DNA of 64,000 nt from Sipunculus nudus. Lineage: Eukaryota; Annelida; Sipuncula; Golfingiida; Sipunculidae. The notes beneath the pieces were generated by a model. That model did no database searches and was not told the DNA's origin. It saw nothing but the letters and a program-made list of their open reading frames with translations. The position numbers and the translations under genes were made by a program. Below are positions 25,437 through 41,062 of the stretch, in pieces. The stretch is taken from contig CM049310.1 of assembly GCA_026874595.1 (NCBI GenBank), positions 27,885,058 to 27,949,057 on the forward strand. Direction: 5' to 3'. Within the stretch, counting starts at the first letter, position 1, and each line of letters opens with the position of its first letter.

Positions 25437-28400
25437 CAGAACATTCGAAAAATATTTCAATAAAATCCTTTCATAACGTTATGAGTAACGTTGCTAAAAG
25501 TGAAAGCAAACAGCTAAGTGTATAACTTTTCTATCTGCCGCATTATAAAATAAAAATAAATGCCCGAAAAGTATCCCAGCCATCATGTTTTTGTGGTTTG
25601 CCACTCAAATCACATTCCCTTGTCTTCGTGCCTAGTGAATCCGATCTGTTTTGTAGGTACACCATGAACTTTTACAACCTTGTGAATTTGGACAGACCGG
25701 AGTACTTCCAGCAACAGGAGTTCATGAGATCCGTCCTGGCCAACGCCACAGCTAATAGAGAGAAGGTAATACTGATTGTCTAAATGAACTTAGTCTGATG
25801 TCATATTTTGGTTTTTACCTGTCACTCGTAATCATATATATAACTAATACGATGGTGTTCTTTAAAGCGTTGTCGTCATATATACATGCAATAAGTAAAG
25901 ACAAATTATAATAACAAAACTTACAGAAACATTTTATATAATACATGAGGTTTTATTCTATTTATGTTTTACTTATAACTTAATTATTAACTTATCAATA
26001 TTTCCATATATTTTCTGTTCATCTTTTTTAAAAACTTATGTTTGCAATACGTTAACCCAATACCGATAACGCCTTGGTCTTGTTAAACTGCATATTGTTG
26101 AAATAATCCTAGTTTAGTCAAAATGATGGCATTTATGACTTAATTATATATCGACAGGTTAATCGCTCAAACCGCACCCCTCCAGATTAATCTGTTAGCT
26201 AAGTAGCGCTCGTGGTTTTCTAGGAGACTAATATTTCAGGTTTATTTGCTTCACACGTCTGATAACGTCCCTTTGAGAGGGTCTGTGTAAATAATGATTT
26301 AGTATTGGCCATTGTATACATAATTTGGGTCCTCGTAATATCTTCAGGTTTGAGTTAATTTCAAAAACGGCCACATGGTGGCGCTGCCTGTCAGACACAC
26401 CCTCTAACATTGGCACCAGCCATGCCTCAGCTATTCGTATACATGTATTCCTGTTCAGGTGATCATGTTAGGCCACCACCCTCCAGGACGACATGACTCT
26501 ATCTACCATTGGGGACGGTTCTACACCAGACTGGTCAGGGAGTACGCGTCGACCATCGTGTTACAGGTGTACGGTCACACTCACAGTGACCACTTCAACA
26601 TCGTGAGTAGAAAATGCATTGGTTAATTGAGGTTGAGAGAAGGCAGTTACCATATTTTCGAAATAGCGTTGGTGTGTTAGTTACATGCAACTTCAAAGCG
26701 AATATCTGTGATATTTTAGCGAACAGTTTTGTATGGAATATATAAGACCTAATGTCATCAAAATGTGAACAATTTTTTAACGGTAAGGTACCCTTCATGG
26801 TCTGTTTCCGGCAACAGATTTAACAAGCATTTAATAATCTTGTAAGCAAAAGGACAAGCATCCGAAACACCTATGGATTTTAATTATTAAACATCAAAAT
26901 ATATTTAAATCCTATTCGGATTATGTCTTTAATTGCTATATACAATTTATAAAGTTAAACGCAATCTCACTCATTCTGACTATCTGTCATCCGACTGGTC
27001 GTTATGCTGTCGATATGCCAGTTACAAGGTTGAGCTCTTCTTTGCTCTGTTCTGTAATATTTCAACAGCCAGGATTTGAATTTCATTGCATCAGCCCAGA
27101 GCGTAAGGATTTGTCTTCTTCCAGACATATTATTAATTGTAAATATTTGACCTTTTATATAATTGCTGACCCTCTTCCAGATGTACTAATATTCATTTTG
27201 ACCAGCAAATGGACCCCGGCATGCAGGACCTGGGCACTAGGTGTATCGTTACTAATATTCCTCTGTATTGACTAGCAAATGGACCCTGGCAAGACCCGGG
27301 CTCATGGTGTATGGCTATTAATATTCCTCTGTAATGAACAATAAATCTACCCCTCTCGGTGTATCTTTATTAATATTCCTCTGTATTGAACAGCAAATGG
27401 ACCCCGGCAGGACCCGGGCTCTCGGTGTATCGTTGATCTCCCCCTCAGTGAGCAGCTCTATTGGCGTCAACCCGTCCATGAGACTGTTTACTCTGGATTC
27501 CAACACGTTCGAGGTGCTGGATTATGAACAATGGTTCATGGACCTGAGAGCCCATTCTGGTAAGTCAAATTTCTCAGTTGTGGGTTTATCCCGTGTCCTA
27601 AAGCGTGGTATGTTTATTGACCATGATTAGTTTTGCCGTTGGCTGGTGGCCAAACGTGTATTTTTCTAGCCTTTCTTCAATTCTTTCTTTGAATTTCATC
27701 AATCGAATCAGTCAATGGTTCAGCCGTGGTTTCGTTTAGTGTCCTGAAACCTGGTATGTTCATTGTGCATGACTAGTTTTATTAGTTTCACAGATTGGCG
27801 GTGCCACAAAAATTGTTTACAAATTTTTCCTCCACAGTTGAGACCGTCAAATTACAGTAATTATTTTCTCAGCCATGGTTTCATTTAGTGTCCTGATACC
27901 TGATATGTTTAAAAATTATGACTTTTTTTGTCAGTTGAGAAGGACTAGTGGTGCCAACTGTATTTTTCTTTAGTGCACAGATTTTTGCCCGTGTTTTTGA
28001 GATTGCAAAATTAGAGCGCAGGTGTCACTTTCTCACCTCTTGGTTCATCTGGTCTCTTGAAACTGGACTCGTATGGATCATTGATAAATTTATCATATAC
28101 TGTTGACTGTTGGCACCAATTCATTATTCATCTATGAGTACATGGTCATTTCAGAAATGCACAAATATGTTCAATCACTACAGTGAACTCAGACTAAAAA
28201 AAATATTTGAAAATGACAAGTGAATTGTTACACTGTAACAAGGTTAAGCTGTGCTACTGGGACTAAAGACTACTCTAGGGTCTTCCTTGGACTGATGGTC
28301 TACAGGTTGATATTATTTTATGCCAGGAGTATGGCCATATTGGTACGGCTGACTTTTGGTTGCACATGCAGATACATATTGTCAACACATCAGTCAGTTG

Positions 28401-29856
28401 AGCGTCATGACCCGTGGGTCACCTGCTTATTTTATGAAATATTTGAAATAAAAATTCATAGCCTAACAATATAATAAATACCTAACCACAGAGGTTTAAA
28501 ACCCTTAGCATAGAAAGGGATCTTTCTGAGAAATGTTGTTGAATAAAAAATCTTATGAAGAAGATAGATCTTTTTTGATAGTGTAGTGTAGGTATGCTTA
28601 AATCAGATCTATCATTTGTGTTTATCCACTACACACTAATTCACATACTGAAATATAATAAAGGTAAATAGTACACGTTAAGCTAGCTGTGTACAGTGAC
28701 ATCCAGTACGTATACCTTTGTTCTTCTTATTTTATATACATTTCATTAAGTATCCTTCTAGCATTATATGATTATACCTACAGGGCCAGACCCACCAAGA
28801 ATCGTTAAAGCGTACAGTGCTAGACAGGAGTACAACCTGCGAGACCTCAGTCCGGCGTCATGGCTCGATATGGCCAGGCGGTAGGTTACACACACACATA
28901 CACACACCTCATCACACACCCGAACACCTCATCACACACAGCGCTGGACAGGAGTACAACTTGAGAGACCTCAGTCGGGCGACCTGGCTCGGTATTGCAA
29001 GAGTCAGGTTTCAAACACTCGCCGTCACACACACAAACAAACCCTCATACACAGCGCTGGACAACAGTACAACATGAGTCTGAAATGAGATGAAATACTT
29101 CTATTTCAAACTGCAAGGTATTATGGAAACGATAATGTGCTACATAATACGTTAGTACCTTATTTCCCATGGCTGATTGTATTTTTTAGTGTCACTGCAA
29201 TATACAAAAAGTACTCGTTTAAAAGATAAATGAAAATATTTCTCCAAATTCTAGAACTCTGAACTGAAATGTGTGCCTTGATTATTGATTCGTTTCCATT
29301 TAATTTGGTAAAGTGTTTTCAAATCAATAAAAACTAAAGAGAACGATACAAATGATTCGCCATTTTTATTAATACCTAGGGTTTATGTTATGAAACAAAA
29401 ATGCAAATTAAAAAACAAAATTAAGTAATAGATGGTTAATCTGCAGTAAACACGTATTTGGCGCAGTGACCCTATCTTTTTTTTAACGGCATACCACTTT
29501 TGTTTTTACTTTTCAGGATGGAAACAGATACAGAATTGTTCAACAAGTTCCGGAGGAATCTGAAGGCTGGCGGGAGCATGCCGGACTGTGACACGTCATG
29601 CCGAATCAGACACGTGTGTGGACTGAAGACGTCATCATACGACAAACACAGGGAGTGCGTGGCACTAAAACAGGCGCAGCTGACGACAACAGCGCCACCT
29701 GCCGGCACCACGTGCCCCACCTGCCCACCATGCCCATCCCCCTCCCGTCCGCCGTGCCCAAACTGTCATACCCGGCCACCGGTGTCTGCTGGGCCTACGG
29801 TGCTGCCGTCCACTGTGATGCTTTCGATTTCTGCCGTTCTGGCTTTCCTGGGATAA
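16941..29856 (+). CDS. Acid sphingomyelinase-like phosphodiesterase, copy C (complete, 13 exons)
   Basis: Predicted secreted enzyme cleaving sphingomyelin to ceramide and phosphocholine. Exons: 16941-17171, 20190-20342, 20740-21042, 21728-21784, 22944-23058, 23982-24113, 24502-24548, 24908-25050, 25657-25765, 26459-26602, 27394-27559, 28784-28880, 29517-29856. All have GT/AG borders, and all phases join into 2,037 bp (678 aa). Signal peptide about 1-26; saposin B domain about 70-155 with six Cys; then a basic linker. The metallophosphatase core has the expected zinc ligands: D220/H222 (LSDIH), D288 (YSGD), N329 (GNHE), H436 (GHHPPG), H470 and H472 (GHTH). The tail has repeated Cys-Pro motifs, then a hydrophobic end (VMLSISAVLAFLG) without charged residues after it, as in GPI signals. 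The start is the first in-frame ATG before the signal peptide. Slightly longer than human SMPD1. Exact substrate unproven. Confidence 0.93.
20435..20541. repeat. (GA)n/(GACA)n microsatellite in intron 2 of copy C
   Basis: A GA run passes into an imperfect GACA tetranucleotide array. It directly follows exon 2, and the open frame running on from that exon into the array is not coding. Confidence 0.95.
22738..22812. repeat. (ATT)n microsatellite in intron 4 of copy C
   Basis: A run of about 22 ATT/TTA triplets. The other long introns of copy C (17172-20189, 21785-22943, 23059-23981) show no further gene. Confidence 0.95.
25401..25433. repeat. (TG)n microsatellite in intron 8 of copy C
   Basis: Uninterrupted TG run of about 16 copies. 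Confidence 0.95.
27185..27393 (+). repeat. Three decayed tandem copies of the exon 11 acceptor region
   Basis: Units beginning at about 27185, 27252 and 27318 repeat the 'taatattc..tctgtattga..cagcaaatggacc..ggc' junction that forms the true intron end/exon 11 start (27370-27436). Spacing is about 67 bp, and the third copy has a deletion. The first two copies keep an AG before CAAATGGACC, so they could act as decoy acceptors. Reading on from the second copy meets an in-frame TAA before the real exon, so inclusion would break the protein. Confidence 0.82.
27575..28080 (+). repeat. Degenerate tandem repeat in intron 11 of copy C
   Basis: A phrase of the type 'gtttcatttagtgtcctgaaacctggtatgt' occurs about four times in diverged form (about 27590, 27730, 27878, 28048), each followed by 'gac/catgattagtttt'-like sequence. 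This is an old local duplication with no coding content. Confidence 0.5.
28930..29078 (+). repeat. Two partial duplicates of exon 12 in the following intron
   Basis: Just after exon 12 of copy C, the stretch from about 28938 repeats most of that exon: residues SAGQEYNLRDLSRATWLGIAR against SARQEYNLRDLSPASWLDMAR. The donor has changed from GTAGGT to GTCAGG. A third short fragment (about 29054-29078) repeats only 'agcgctggaca.cagtacaac'. CA-rich spacers separate them. The duplicates lack usable paired splice sites and are probably silent. Confidence 0.82.
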
Positions 29857-29891
29857 AGCATGAATGTATTAACTCGTTACTTGGGACGTGC

Positions 29892-29897
29892 AATAAA
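29892..29897 (+). terminator. Polyadenylation signal for sphingomyelinase copy C
   Basis: AATAAA 36 bp after the stop codon. Confidence 0.7.
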
Positions 29898-31370
29898 TAT
29901 CTAGAACCTTGCAAAAAGTAATTTATGTATAATTTATATATTGATATTTACACAATTAAATATCTCGTTCGGTTTATATAAAAGCATCATTTTTCTGTTC
30001 CTCAAAACTAAACTAACTAACAAACAACTTACACATTATAAGCCTCCTGTTAAAGGACTCCTATACGTTTAGTATACATCTATCTGCTTGTGCACAGATA
30101 ATTCATATCATAAAATGGACGGTCTAAAAAAATCAGTGACTGTAACTTGTGTTTAATATATAACCGTCACGTGACTAGTGAGCGTGTCGTCACAGGTGTA
30201 ATGGGACTAGAAGAAACACTTATCTAATCATAAGATATCATGTGTGTATTTTTCCAAAATTATCAAAGTATATGTTATAAAATCAGCACCCATCTAGCCA
30301 TACATATAAATATGCATTGGTTATATAGTTTGGATTTTAACCCGACAAGTTCATTTTAATTCCGTGGTAATTTTGAAATGTCATGTCATAATATTAAACA
30401 TATTCTAATATTCTTCAAATGTTTCAATACTAGGTCAGATATGATGTATTATCTAACTTTAAAACAAAATGTTATTTTAATAGCTATTATATGATCCTCC
30501 ACCCCGATGGTAAATGCAAAGCACCTTATATTAGAGTTAGAGTAAGCCATGCTAACGTTGTATTTGAAAATTGGAGGTCCAGGTATTTTGCACGTTAATG
30601 TAAGTCACAGAATAGAACGGCCTATATTGACTTGTGTGTTATTTCACCAGCTCTTTGAAGATGTGTGTATCATATGACGCTACATTACATTTTTGTGATA
30701 TTGTATGTGCTTGGGGGATGGGCACGAAAGCAGTCGACAACTCTGAGCAACAGACTTTACCAGCTTACAGTGACCACATGACAGTTATCATACAAAAGAA
30801 ACTAATTTCATGTGGTCCATATATCTAGTCTATATATACAGTGATGGTCTTATATTAATATGTCAACGTCATGAATATGAGATACCAGAATAAACTGCAT
30901 ATAAAAATGTCATGTCTTTTAATTATTGAATTTCCGTGTTAAGCTTGACATAAGCAGTGAAGTAATTATCCGAGTCTTTTAGTTGTTATTCAGTTTTTAC
31001 ATCTTAAGTCGCACAACGCTGGTAGTCACGAGCACGTATGATTGTATGACCTGTTTCGGCACCAATTAATGGTTTAGGACCAACGTCATCTTCCATCCGT
31101 TGCATGTGTATGGTGGAATTTAACCCGGTTACATAAGCAGAAGTTTCCCTTGATGTTATGAAATATATGAGCAAATCGATGAAGTTTCAAAATGTTAACA
31201 CAATATTCCGTTTTTATTAAAAATAATAACTGCTGTAAGAATGATATATTTTTTTTTTAATTCTGTCAAATGAGTTTATCGAAATGCATGTATAGCAAAC
31301 GGAAACGGTATATATGGCGTAATTTACTGTTTTTTTTTTTAATAATGACTTACCATAAATGAATAAATTG
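29898..31370. other. Intergenic, nothing recognised
   Basis: AT-rich sequence without exon-like frames or strong repeats. Confidence 0.45.
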
Positions 31371-31373
31371 CCT

Positions 31374-31465
31374 ATAGGGGTAGGACATAGCCAAATGGTT
31401 AAGGCGTTGGACTTCGGAGCTGATGGTCCCTGACACCCCGGTTCGATCCCCGCCGATGCCTCCAT
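31374..31465 (+). repeat. tRNA-Ser/Leu-like sequence (tRNA pseudogene or SINE head)
   Basis: Contains an A-box (TAGCCAAATGGTTAAGGCG) with a clear D-stem GCC/GGC, a long variable region, and a B-box (GGTTCGATCCC) with a C-rich T-stem. The acceptor and anticodon stems pair poorly and no clean anticodon can be named. The pattern is that of a tRNA-derived SINE promoter or a tRNA pseudogene of the serine/leucine class with a long variable arm. Confidence 0.55.
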
Positions 31466-32360
31466 CTCGTTTAACTTAATGCAGAGATTCGCTCTAATGT
31501 CTTAAAGACAGATCATGACTTTGGATTATTCCTAAACATGAAATCCAGAAGGCTAAATCATAACATATCATTCCTATCATATTGATACCTTCATCCCAAT
31601 TCAACAGACAGTGCCAATATCAGGCCATGTATCCTTTAAATAGATAAATATATTGCAAAGTATACCTAGCATCTGTTTAATCATCGGAAATGTGAAGTTT
31701 CACTGAAATTAATTAACTGAAACAGAATTTTCGCTTTAAAACCTACGAATAAATATCTTCACAACTCATGACTTCCGCCCATATATCTTCTTTGCCCATC
31801 ATTTAAATTCCTTCTCCTGTGCAACCAAATACAAATAAAGACCCTATGTAACCTTGGGCCACGTTTTCCCGCACTAACGGATATACTAGCAACATCTGTA
31901 AATAAAATGATCTGCCTGGTAGTTTACACTAGATGAGTGGGGATCAAATAAAATAATTTGGATAAATCGGGACAGTTCTCCATCTATAGGACATGGCAGC
32001 ATGGAATGCAAAATTTAATGTTGCAAAAGATCTGTACTATATTGTCATCGATACAAAAAATATAAAATGTATAGTAATTAAACAGTATCATTGTTAAAAA
32101 GGGATGAGGAAAGATTTGTTTTTGACCTAAACTTAGAGAATGGGGAGATTTTGGTGTACATTGCCAAACAAGAATTAACTACCCAACGGCAGCGACATTA
32201 TAATATACTATCCCTGTGGAATGAAATTTATATCTCTTGTTTATTATCATAGTTATTTCATTTCTTATCATAGTAGGGGAATATACTAATAACCTAGAGT
32301 TGTCGCAAACATGTCATCCCTCTGCCACTCTTAACTTCCCGCAGAGCGCATGCGTTAAAA
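31466..32360. other. Intergenic, nothing recognised
   Basis: AT-rich, no exon or strong repeat seen. It may include the tail of a SINE that starts with the tRNA-like sequence before it. Confidence 0.4.
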
Positions 32361-32367
32361 TTCGACA

Positions 32368-32409
32368 TGACGTTTCACATGTGACGTTGCAATAAAGGCG
32401 CCTAGCAAC
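32368..32409. promoter_or_regulatory. Two TGACGT (CRE-like) sites and an RFX-like half-site
   Basis: TGACGT occurs at 32368-32373 and 32382-32387, and CCTAGCAAC (X-box half-site-like) at 32401-32409, just before the candidate gene at 32474. The spacing fits a proximal promoter. Function is inferred from motif resemblance only. Confidence 0.35.
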
Positions 32410-32473
32410 GCACCCTCAACCTGGCGTGGTGTATCATTTACCGCGAACTGTGGAGGCGGCACGGACATGTAGT

Positions 32474-34521
32474 ATGTGTGTCCAGGACTTGATAAAATCA
32501 GTATGGGAGCTACCCTGTGGATTAAACAGGACCATCGAGTTTTCCCCTCTCATTGCGTCATGGCTGTTTATTGCGTCTGCGGTTAATATCGCCTTCCCTG
32601 CGGGGATCAGATGGATTGTCAACCGCGACAACATACTGAAAGGTGAGGGACTTATATATTGAAAGTGTTTCCACAACTGAGAACAATCTTATGTTGTTTT
32701 GGTGCAATTAAGGCTGAGAAATTACACACCGGGGGACCTTGGATCCATACTAATGTATAATAAATAAATCTCCCCTGGTATTCCAGGAACTGAATACAGC
32801 TTGAAAAAAAATGAAATATGCAACTGACGTTTTTCGTTTATTTATATTTGCCTGGTAAAAATAATACAATAATATAATTTAAGTGCCATGTTATAGAATA
32901 AAGACGAACTTACTTTGGGAATAACATAATATTCATAATGTTATTACTCCTTATTTTGTATAAAAAAACGATTATGGTTGGCTTACTCTTACAATCTTAC
33001 ATCCCATAATGTCAACGGTGATGTGAGGATTGTTTTAAGTAACAACGGATATTACAGTGGATTAGTTAGACAAAAATATACACAATATAATGAGGTAACG
33101 TTTTATTATTACATAATTTTAATAATGAGACACATATCCCCTGTATTTACTTTGTAAGTGAGCCTTAATGAGGCGAAAAACCTGTAAATGACGTATACAC
33201 AACGTCATAAACGACGTTATGGCGGAATAGATAATTTTCTACTACAGCTGTCCAATTTAACAATGTTGTTAATAAAAAGTATATATATATAAAATATATA
33301 ACCCTAATTTTTGCTTAGGTATACAACCAATAATTATAAATATTATATTATTTCCTCCTAAAATATTGTTAAAAGGTTTTTAAATGGGGCTTTTAAAAAC
33401 TCTAAAATGCACAATTACCACGTGTCACAATTTCACAAAATTTATATAATTTAATAAATGAAACAAAAGTTTGACAGATTTCGGAAAATTTGATAAATGA
33501 ATGCGCGAAATGTATAATACACCCCAGTAGACCTTTCAACTTGATGAAACCGTAAGAAAATGCCGCACATAGCTGTTCTTAATCAAATTAGTCATAATTT
33601 ATAATTCACTGTTTTGTTTAAATCAACTTATTTTATTGATCAGTGACTGTTACCTGTTTAATTCAGTTCAACTCACTTTTATGTATTTCACTTCTCAGGC
33701 CTTATAATAGAGTAAATGAAACTGTGGTAATGAAACTTATATATATATCGAATATTGCTCTCCGAATATGGTTCATGCAAAAAAAAGCAAGATAAAATCA
33801 CGTTACTAACGTGCTGTGAATCTGTATTATTTGCTTAAAATGTTGTCATTGGCCCAAAATAAAAATTTTAACCGATAAAATAATTACTTAAATAACCTAT
33901 AGGCGGCAGCACTGACAATGAAGGCGCAGTTTTAATGCGTCCGAATCGAAATGACATTCAGAACACAAAACATACAGGCAAATGAATATTTTCAGTGTCC
34001 TAAAAATGCTTAATATTGACCATTTGTCCGACCTGAAGCGCGCAGAGCGAAGCAAGACCTAAAGCAAGTCTTATTAAAATTTGTATTGCGACATGTAGCG
34101 CCATCTGTTATCTTCATACGGAATTATATGCGGGCTAATGTTACATTACTTTGATCTTGTTCTTATTGTAGTATGCAAACTGATATGGCGGCTAATGACT
34201 CCCATGCTACTCTTCCGGTTCATCTGGTTACCAAGCAACCGCATCATGCACCGAGTGTGTGTGGAATATGGCAGGATGTCCTATACCGGCCGAAAGCAAT
34301 GGTTGCCGTTCCTTTCTGTGGCCATGGGAATCGTGTGGTACATAGTTTCACTGTTCTACGCCCGTTCCAGAGACACCACATGTGACGAGGTATGTCCTAA
34401 AAGACGTCTGGAGACAGTCCACCAAGAGGCTCTGCGTCATCACTTTAAGAGGGAGTACACGCTGAAAACGATTTTGTGTGACTGTGCCCGTACACGAAGC
34501 GGCAAAGTTTATAGACAATAA
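32474..34521 (+). CDS. Possible small multi-pass membrane protein, unknown function
   Basis: Two exons: 32474-32642 (donor AAAG|GTGAGG) and 34172-34521 (acceptor TTATTGTAG). Phases match (one base plus two), giving about 172 residues ending in TAA. Hydrophobic stretches are seen in SPLIASWLFIASAVNIAFP, in MTPMLLFRFIWL and in WLPFLSVAMGIVWYIVSLF, followed by a Cys/Lys-rich tail. The frame is open for 16 more codons upstream of the chosen ATG, and GTATGT at 34390 could act as a donor to a further exon. I do not recognise the family. AATAAA lies at 34794-34799. Support: two matched splice sites, membrane-like pattern, a plausible promoter. Confidence 0.45.
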
Positions 34522-34799
34522 TTTTTTTTGCGATTTTTTTGTATCAGGACATACATGAAGACATATTCTTAATTTTTTTCTTTTGTATTTTGTCCATTTA
34601 ATTTGTACAGTACTGTCACAGACTGTTATTGCAATATATATTACGGCGGATTATTACTCATTTTATTTATTAGGGCCCTGCCTGAAAAGCAGTGCCCTGT
34701 GGTGATCGCCTAATTATTATTATTAACACCAAAACTACACATTCACACGTTGTAATGTCATACTCCCGTTTCTCCATTATAAAAAATGGTTGGAATAAA

Positions 34800-35880
34800 T
34801 CAGATCAATGATGTATGTTGCAGCAGTTAGTGATTTACAGTTCTCTTGAAAAACGAATGTTGCAATCAACAGTTTAGTGGTATTTCCATCCTATTACAGA
34901 AGCAAGTGTCGTCCCGCAAGAAAAGCAACTTTAATATACATTCATGAAACAAGCGTGACTTACAGAACGTGCATGGATTGCACGACTATGCCCAATCTGG
35001 TGTTAAAATATGATTTATATACGGCGTGTATGTGTTTAAAATATTTGTTCAGTTCGTGCCCCTCCACATAATAACAATCACTGCCTCTCTCGGAATGGAT
35101 CTAGTACATTTGAAGGGGGATGGGGGTCCAATCCTGGACGCCTGACCTGATAAAGGTTCGGAGGTCGGGGGGGGGGGGGGGGGGAGGGGGGTTCAGGCCA
35201 CAAACATTAATTTGAATCCCTCAAAGGTTTAAACTAAACGCTATGAAATGGTGTAGTTTAGTTATGGATTAGGTAAAAGGGACAAGTTTTCACTTTCTAT
35301 ATTAAAGGACACCCGGGGTTGAATTTTAATTAACGATCACAAATGTAGGATTTAATGTGGCACATTACTGAAGTTAAATAACCGAATAATACTATTAGTC
35401 AAATGGCTTTTATGCACGCAAGGTGTGTGTATGTGTGTGTGTGGGGGGGGGGGGGGGGGGTGCAGGGTTTTCAGAATATCAAGTTGCACAAGGTCTGAAT
35501 TTAACTACACCATTAATAAGTCCAGACACACCATACAGCTTGTGTGGGTTTCATAGAACAATCCTCTGTAGCAGTGTTCACGTTTACGCGGCATTTGTTC
35601 ACAGGTTTAGTAAGACGTTTTGGATAAAGTAAACAGGGGCATGATTGGTTACAGCGCCATCAATAACTTGAAACTGCCATGTGCCACACAAAATTGTTCC
35701 AAAAAGGGTCCCGGGGGGGGGGGGGGGGGGTGTTCTCCTTTAACGGTTATGAACCGGTCATACCTTCCCACATTAAATAAATGCATGGATACCAAAACTG
35801 GTAGCATCTTACATTTTTGTAAAACAACTAATCAATAGCTTTCACTCAACAGGCATCCGCTCATGGAAATCAGAGTGATG
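34800..35880. other. Intergenic with three long poly-G tracts
   Basis: G runs at about 35167-35190, 35442-35460 and 35712-35730, each next to GT-rich or GGG-rich sequence able to form G-quadruplexes. No exon is seen. Confidence 0.6.
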
Positions 35881-35904
35881 AAACATAATATACAAAGACT
35901 GATT

Positions 35905-35910
35905 TTTATT
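35905..35910 (-). terminator. Polyadenylation signal for the BiP gene
   Basis: TTTATT on the plus strand is AATAAA on the minus strand, about 415 bp after the BiP stop codon. Confidence 0.6.
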
Positions 35911-36325
35911 AACATCTGTGCAGTACTTTACATATGAAAGGCCCCAATCAGAGCAAAAATGAGAAAGATGACCGCACAACACGCACACATTTGTACATCA
36001 TATTAGACATCAATCATCCATGAAATATGACACTTTGGGGCCCAGTGTTACCTTGCATTTATCGTCTTTGCAACAGAAATTACAACTCTGTGCTTGTGTA
36101 TTCGAGTCAGTAGGTCTACTTATGTAGTAGAGTCTCTGTTACCTTATTTTTGGAGTATCTACACGTCTGAATCCTCTAACATTAAACCAGGAATGCTGTA
36201 GTTTCTGAACTGCAACTCAAAGATAAAACCCTAAACTTTGCCACGACATGATTTCACACACACATACTGTAACAAAATGACCCATGAGTGAACTTATAAC
36301 ATTAATTCCTAGAGACCAAGTCCAT

Positions 36326-40175
<3,850 letters not shown>

Positions 40176-40299
40176 TTTTAATTACTTTCTCACCACCTGT
40201 ATAACAATAAGAAAAATTAAGAATTCATCTCAAGTAAGCAGGTCTTTCACAATGGCTTATTTATTTACTTCAAGAATCAAAAGTCACAATTTATCCACT

Positions 40300-40850
40300 G
40301 TTTACCTCCCAGGGTTAGGGTATTTTCTCACCCACTGGAATATTCCGGAATTTTCTGGCATGGTAAAATCCCTGAAAATGGCATCTTCTGTTATTTCCTG
40401 GCAAAATCTATTAAATTGTGAAGGTTGGTCCCCCAAAAAACAGAAACAAGTGAGCTTTAATTTGTGAGAAACACAGAGCACAAATTGTGTCATGCATAAA
40501 AACAATACTGTACATCTTAAATGTACATTGAATGTTATGATTTGAATATTGAATTTGGTAACACAAAACAACACCCAGCAATCAAGTAAGCACCTGTGAA
40601 AAAATACATCAGTTGTTATGTTCTTTACTGATGCAACTCATTTTGAAGTTCAGAATATCTCATGTTAAATTCAGAGCTTTACCAATCTATCTTATGACTG
40701 CCTCTAAGGAATCTTTAACAGGTAACCATCTTGCCAGATTATGCCAGGCCATACCTGAAAATTCCGTATTCTGAAATTCCAGAAAATGCCAGTGTCATGG
40801 CAAGATTTAGGAAATGCCGGCATTTTCCCCCCATGTTACCTCCTTATTTA
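40300..40850 (-). repeat. Inverted-repeat family arm 1, in BiP intron 1
   Basis: Read on the minus strand, the order 'gatggttacctgttaaagat', 'agaggcagtc', 'gtgttaccaaattcaat', 'acatttaagatgt', 'gcatgac', 'agattttgccaggaaa' matches the plus strand of 42790-43720. Phrases such as 'ttttctggcatgg' and 'aaaattcc' recur within each arm. Confidence 0.75.
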
Positions 40851-41018
40851 TTTTTAAGCACAAAGAGGCCAAATATTACATATTATAAATAGTATATTAT
40901 ATAGATGTATTGAAGATAAATATTAATATTCATGAAGATTTTATGACGCTGTATAAAATGAGTGGACAAATGAACGTCTTGTTTCAACTGTCATGGGAGG
41001 CCAGTCAGGGCAATGTGT

Positions 41019-41062
41019 GTGTGTGTGGGGGGCGGGGGGGGGGGGGGGCGGGGGGCGGGGGA
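41019..41062 (+). repeat. GT run followed by long G-rich tract
   Basis: (GT)n then more than 30 nearly uninterrupted G with single C interruptions. Strong G-quadruplex potential inside the BiP 5'-UTR intron. Confidence 0.9.

Noticed and set aside
28886-28930. CRISPR-like array from short CA-rich repeats
   Set aside because: The units are simple CA microsatellite and exon duplicates in an animal intron; there are no unique spacers and no cas genes.
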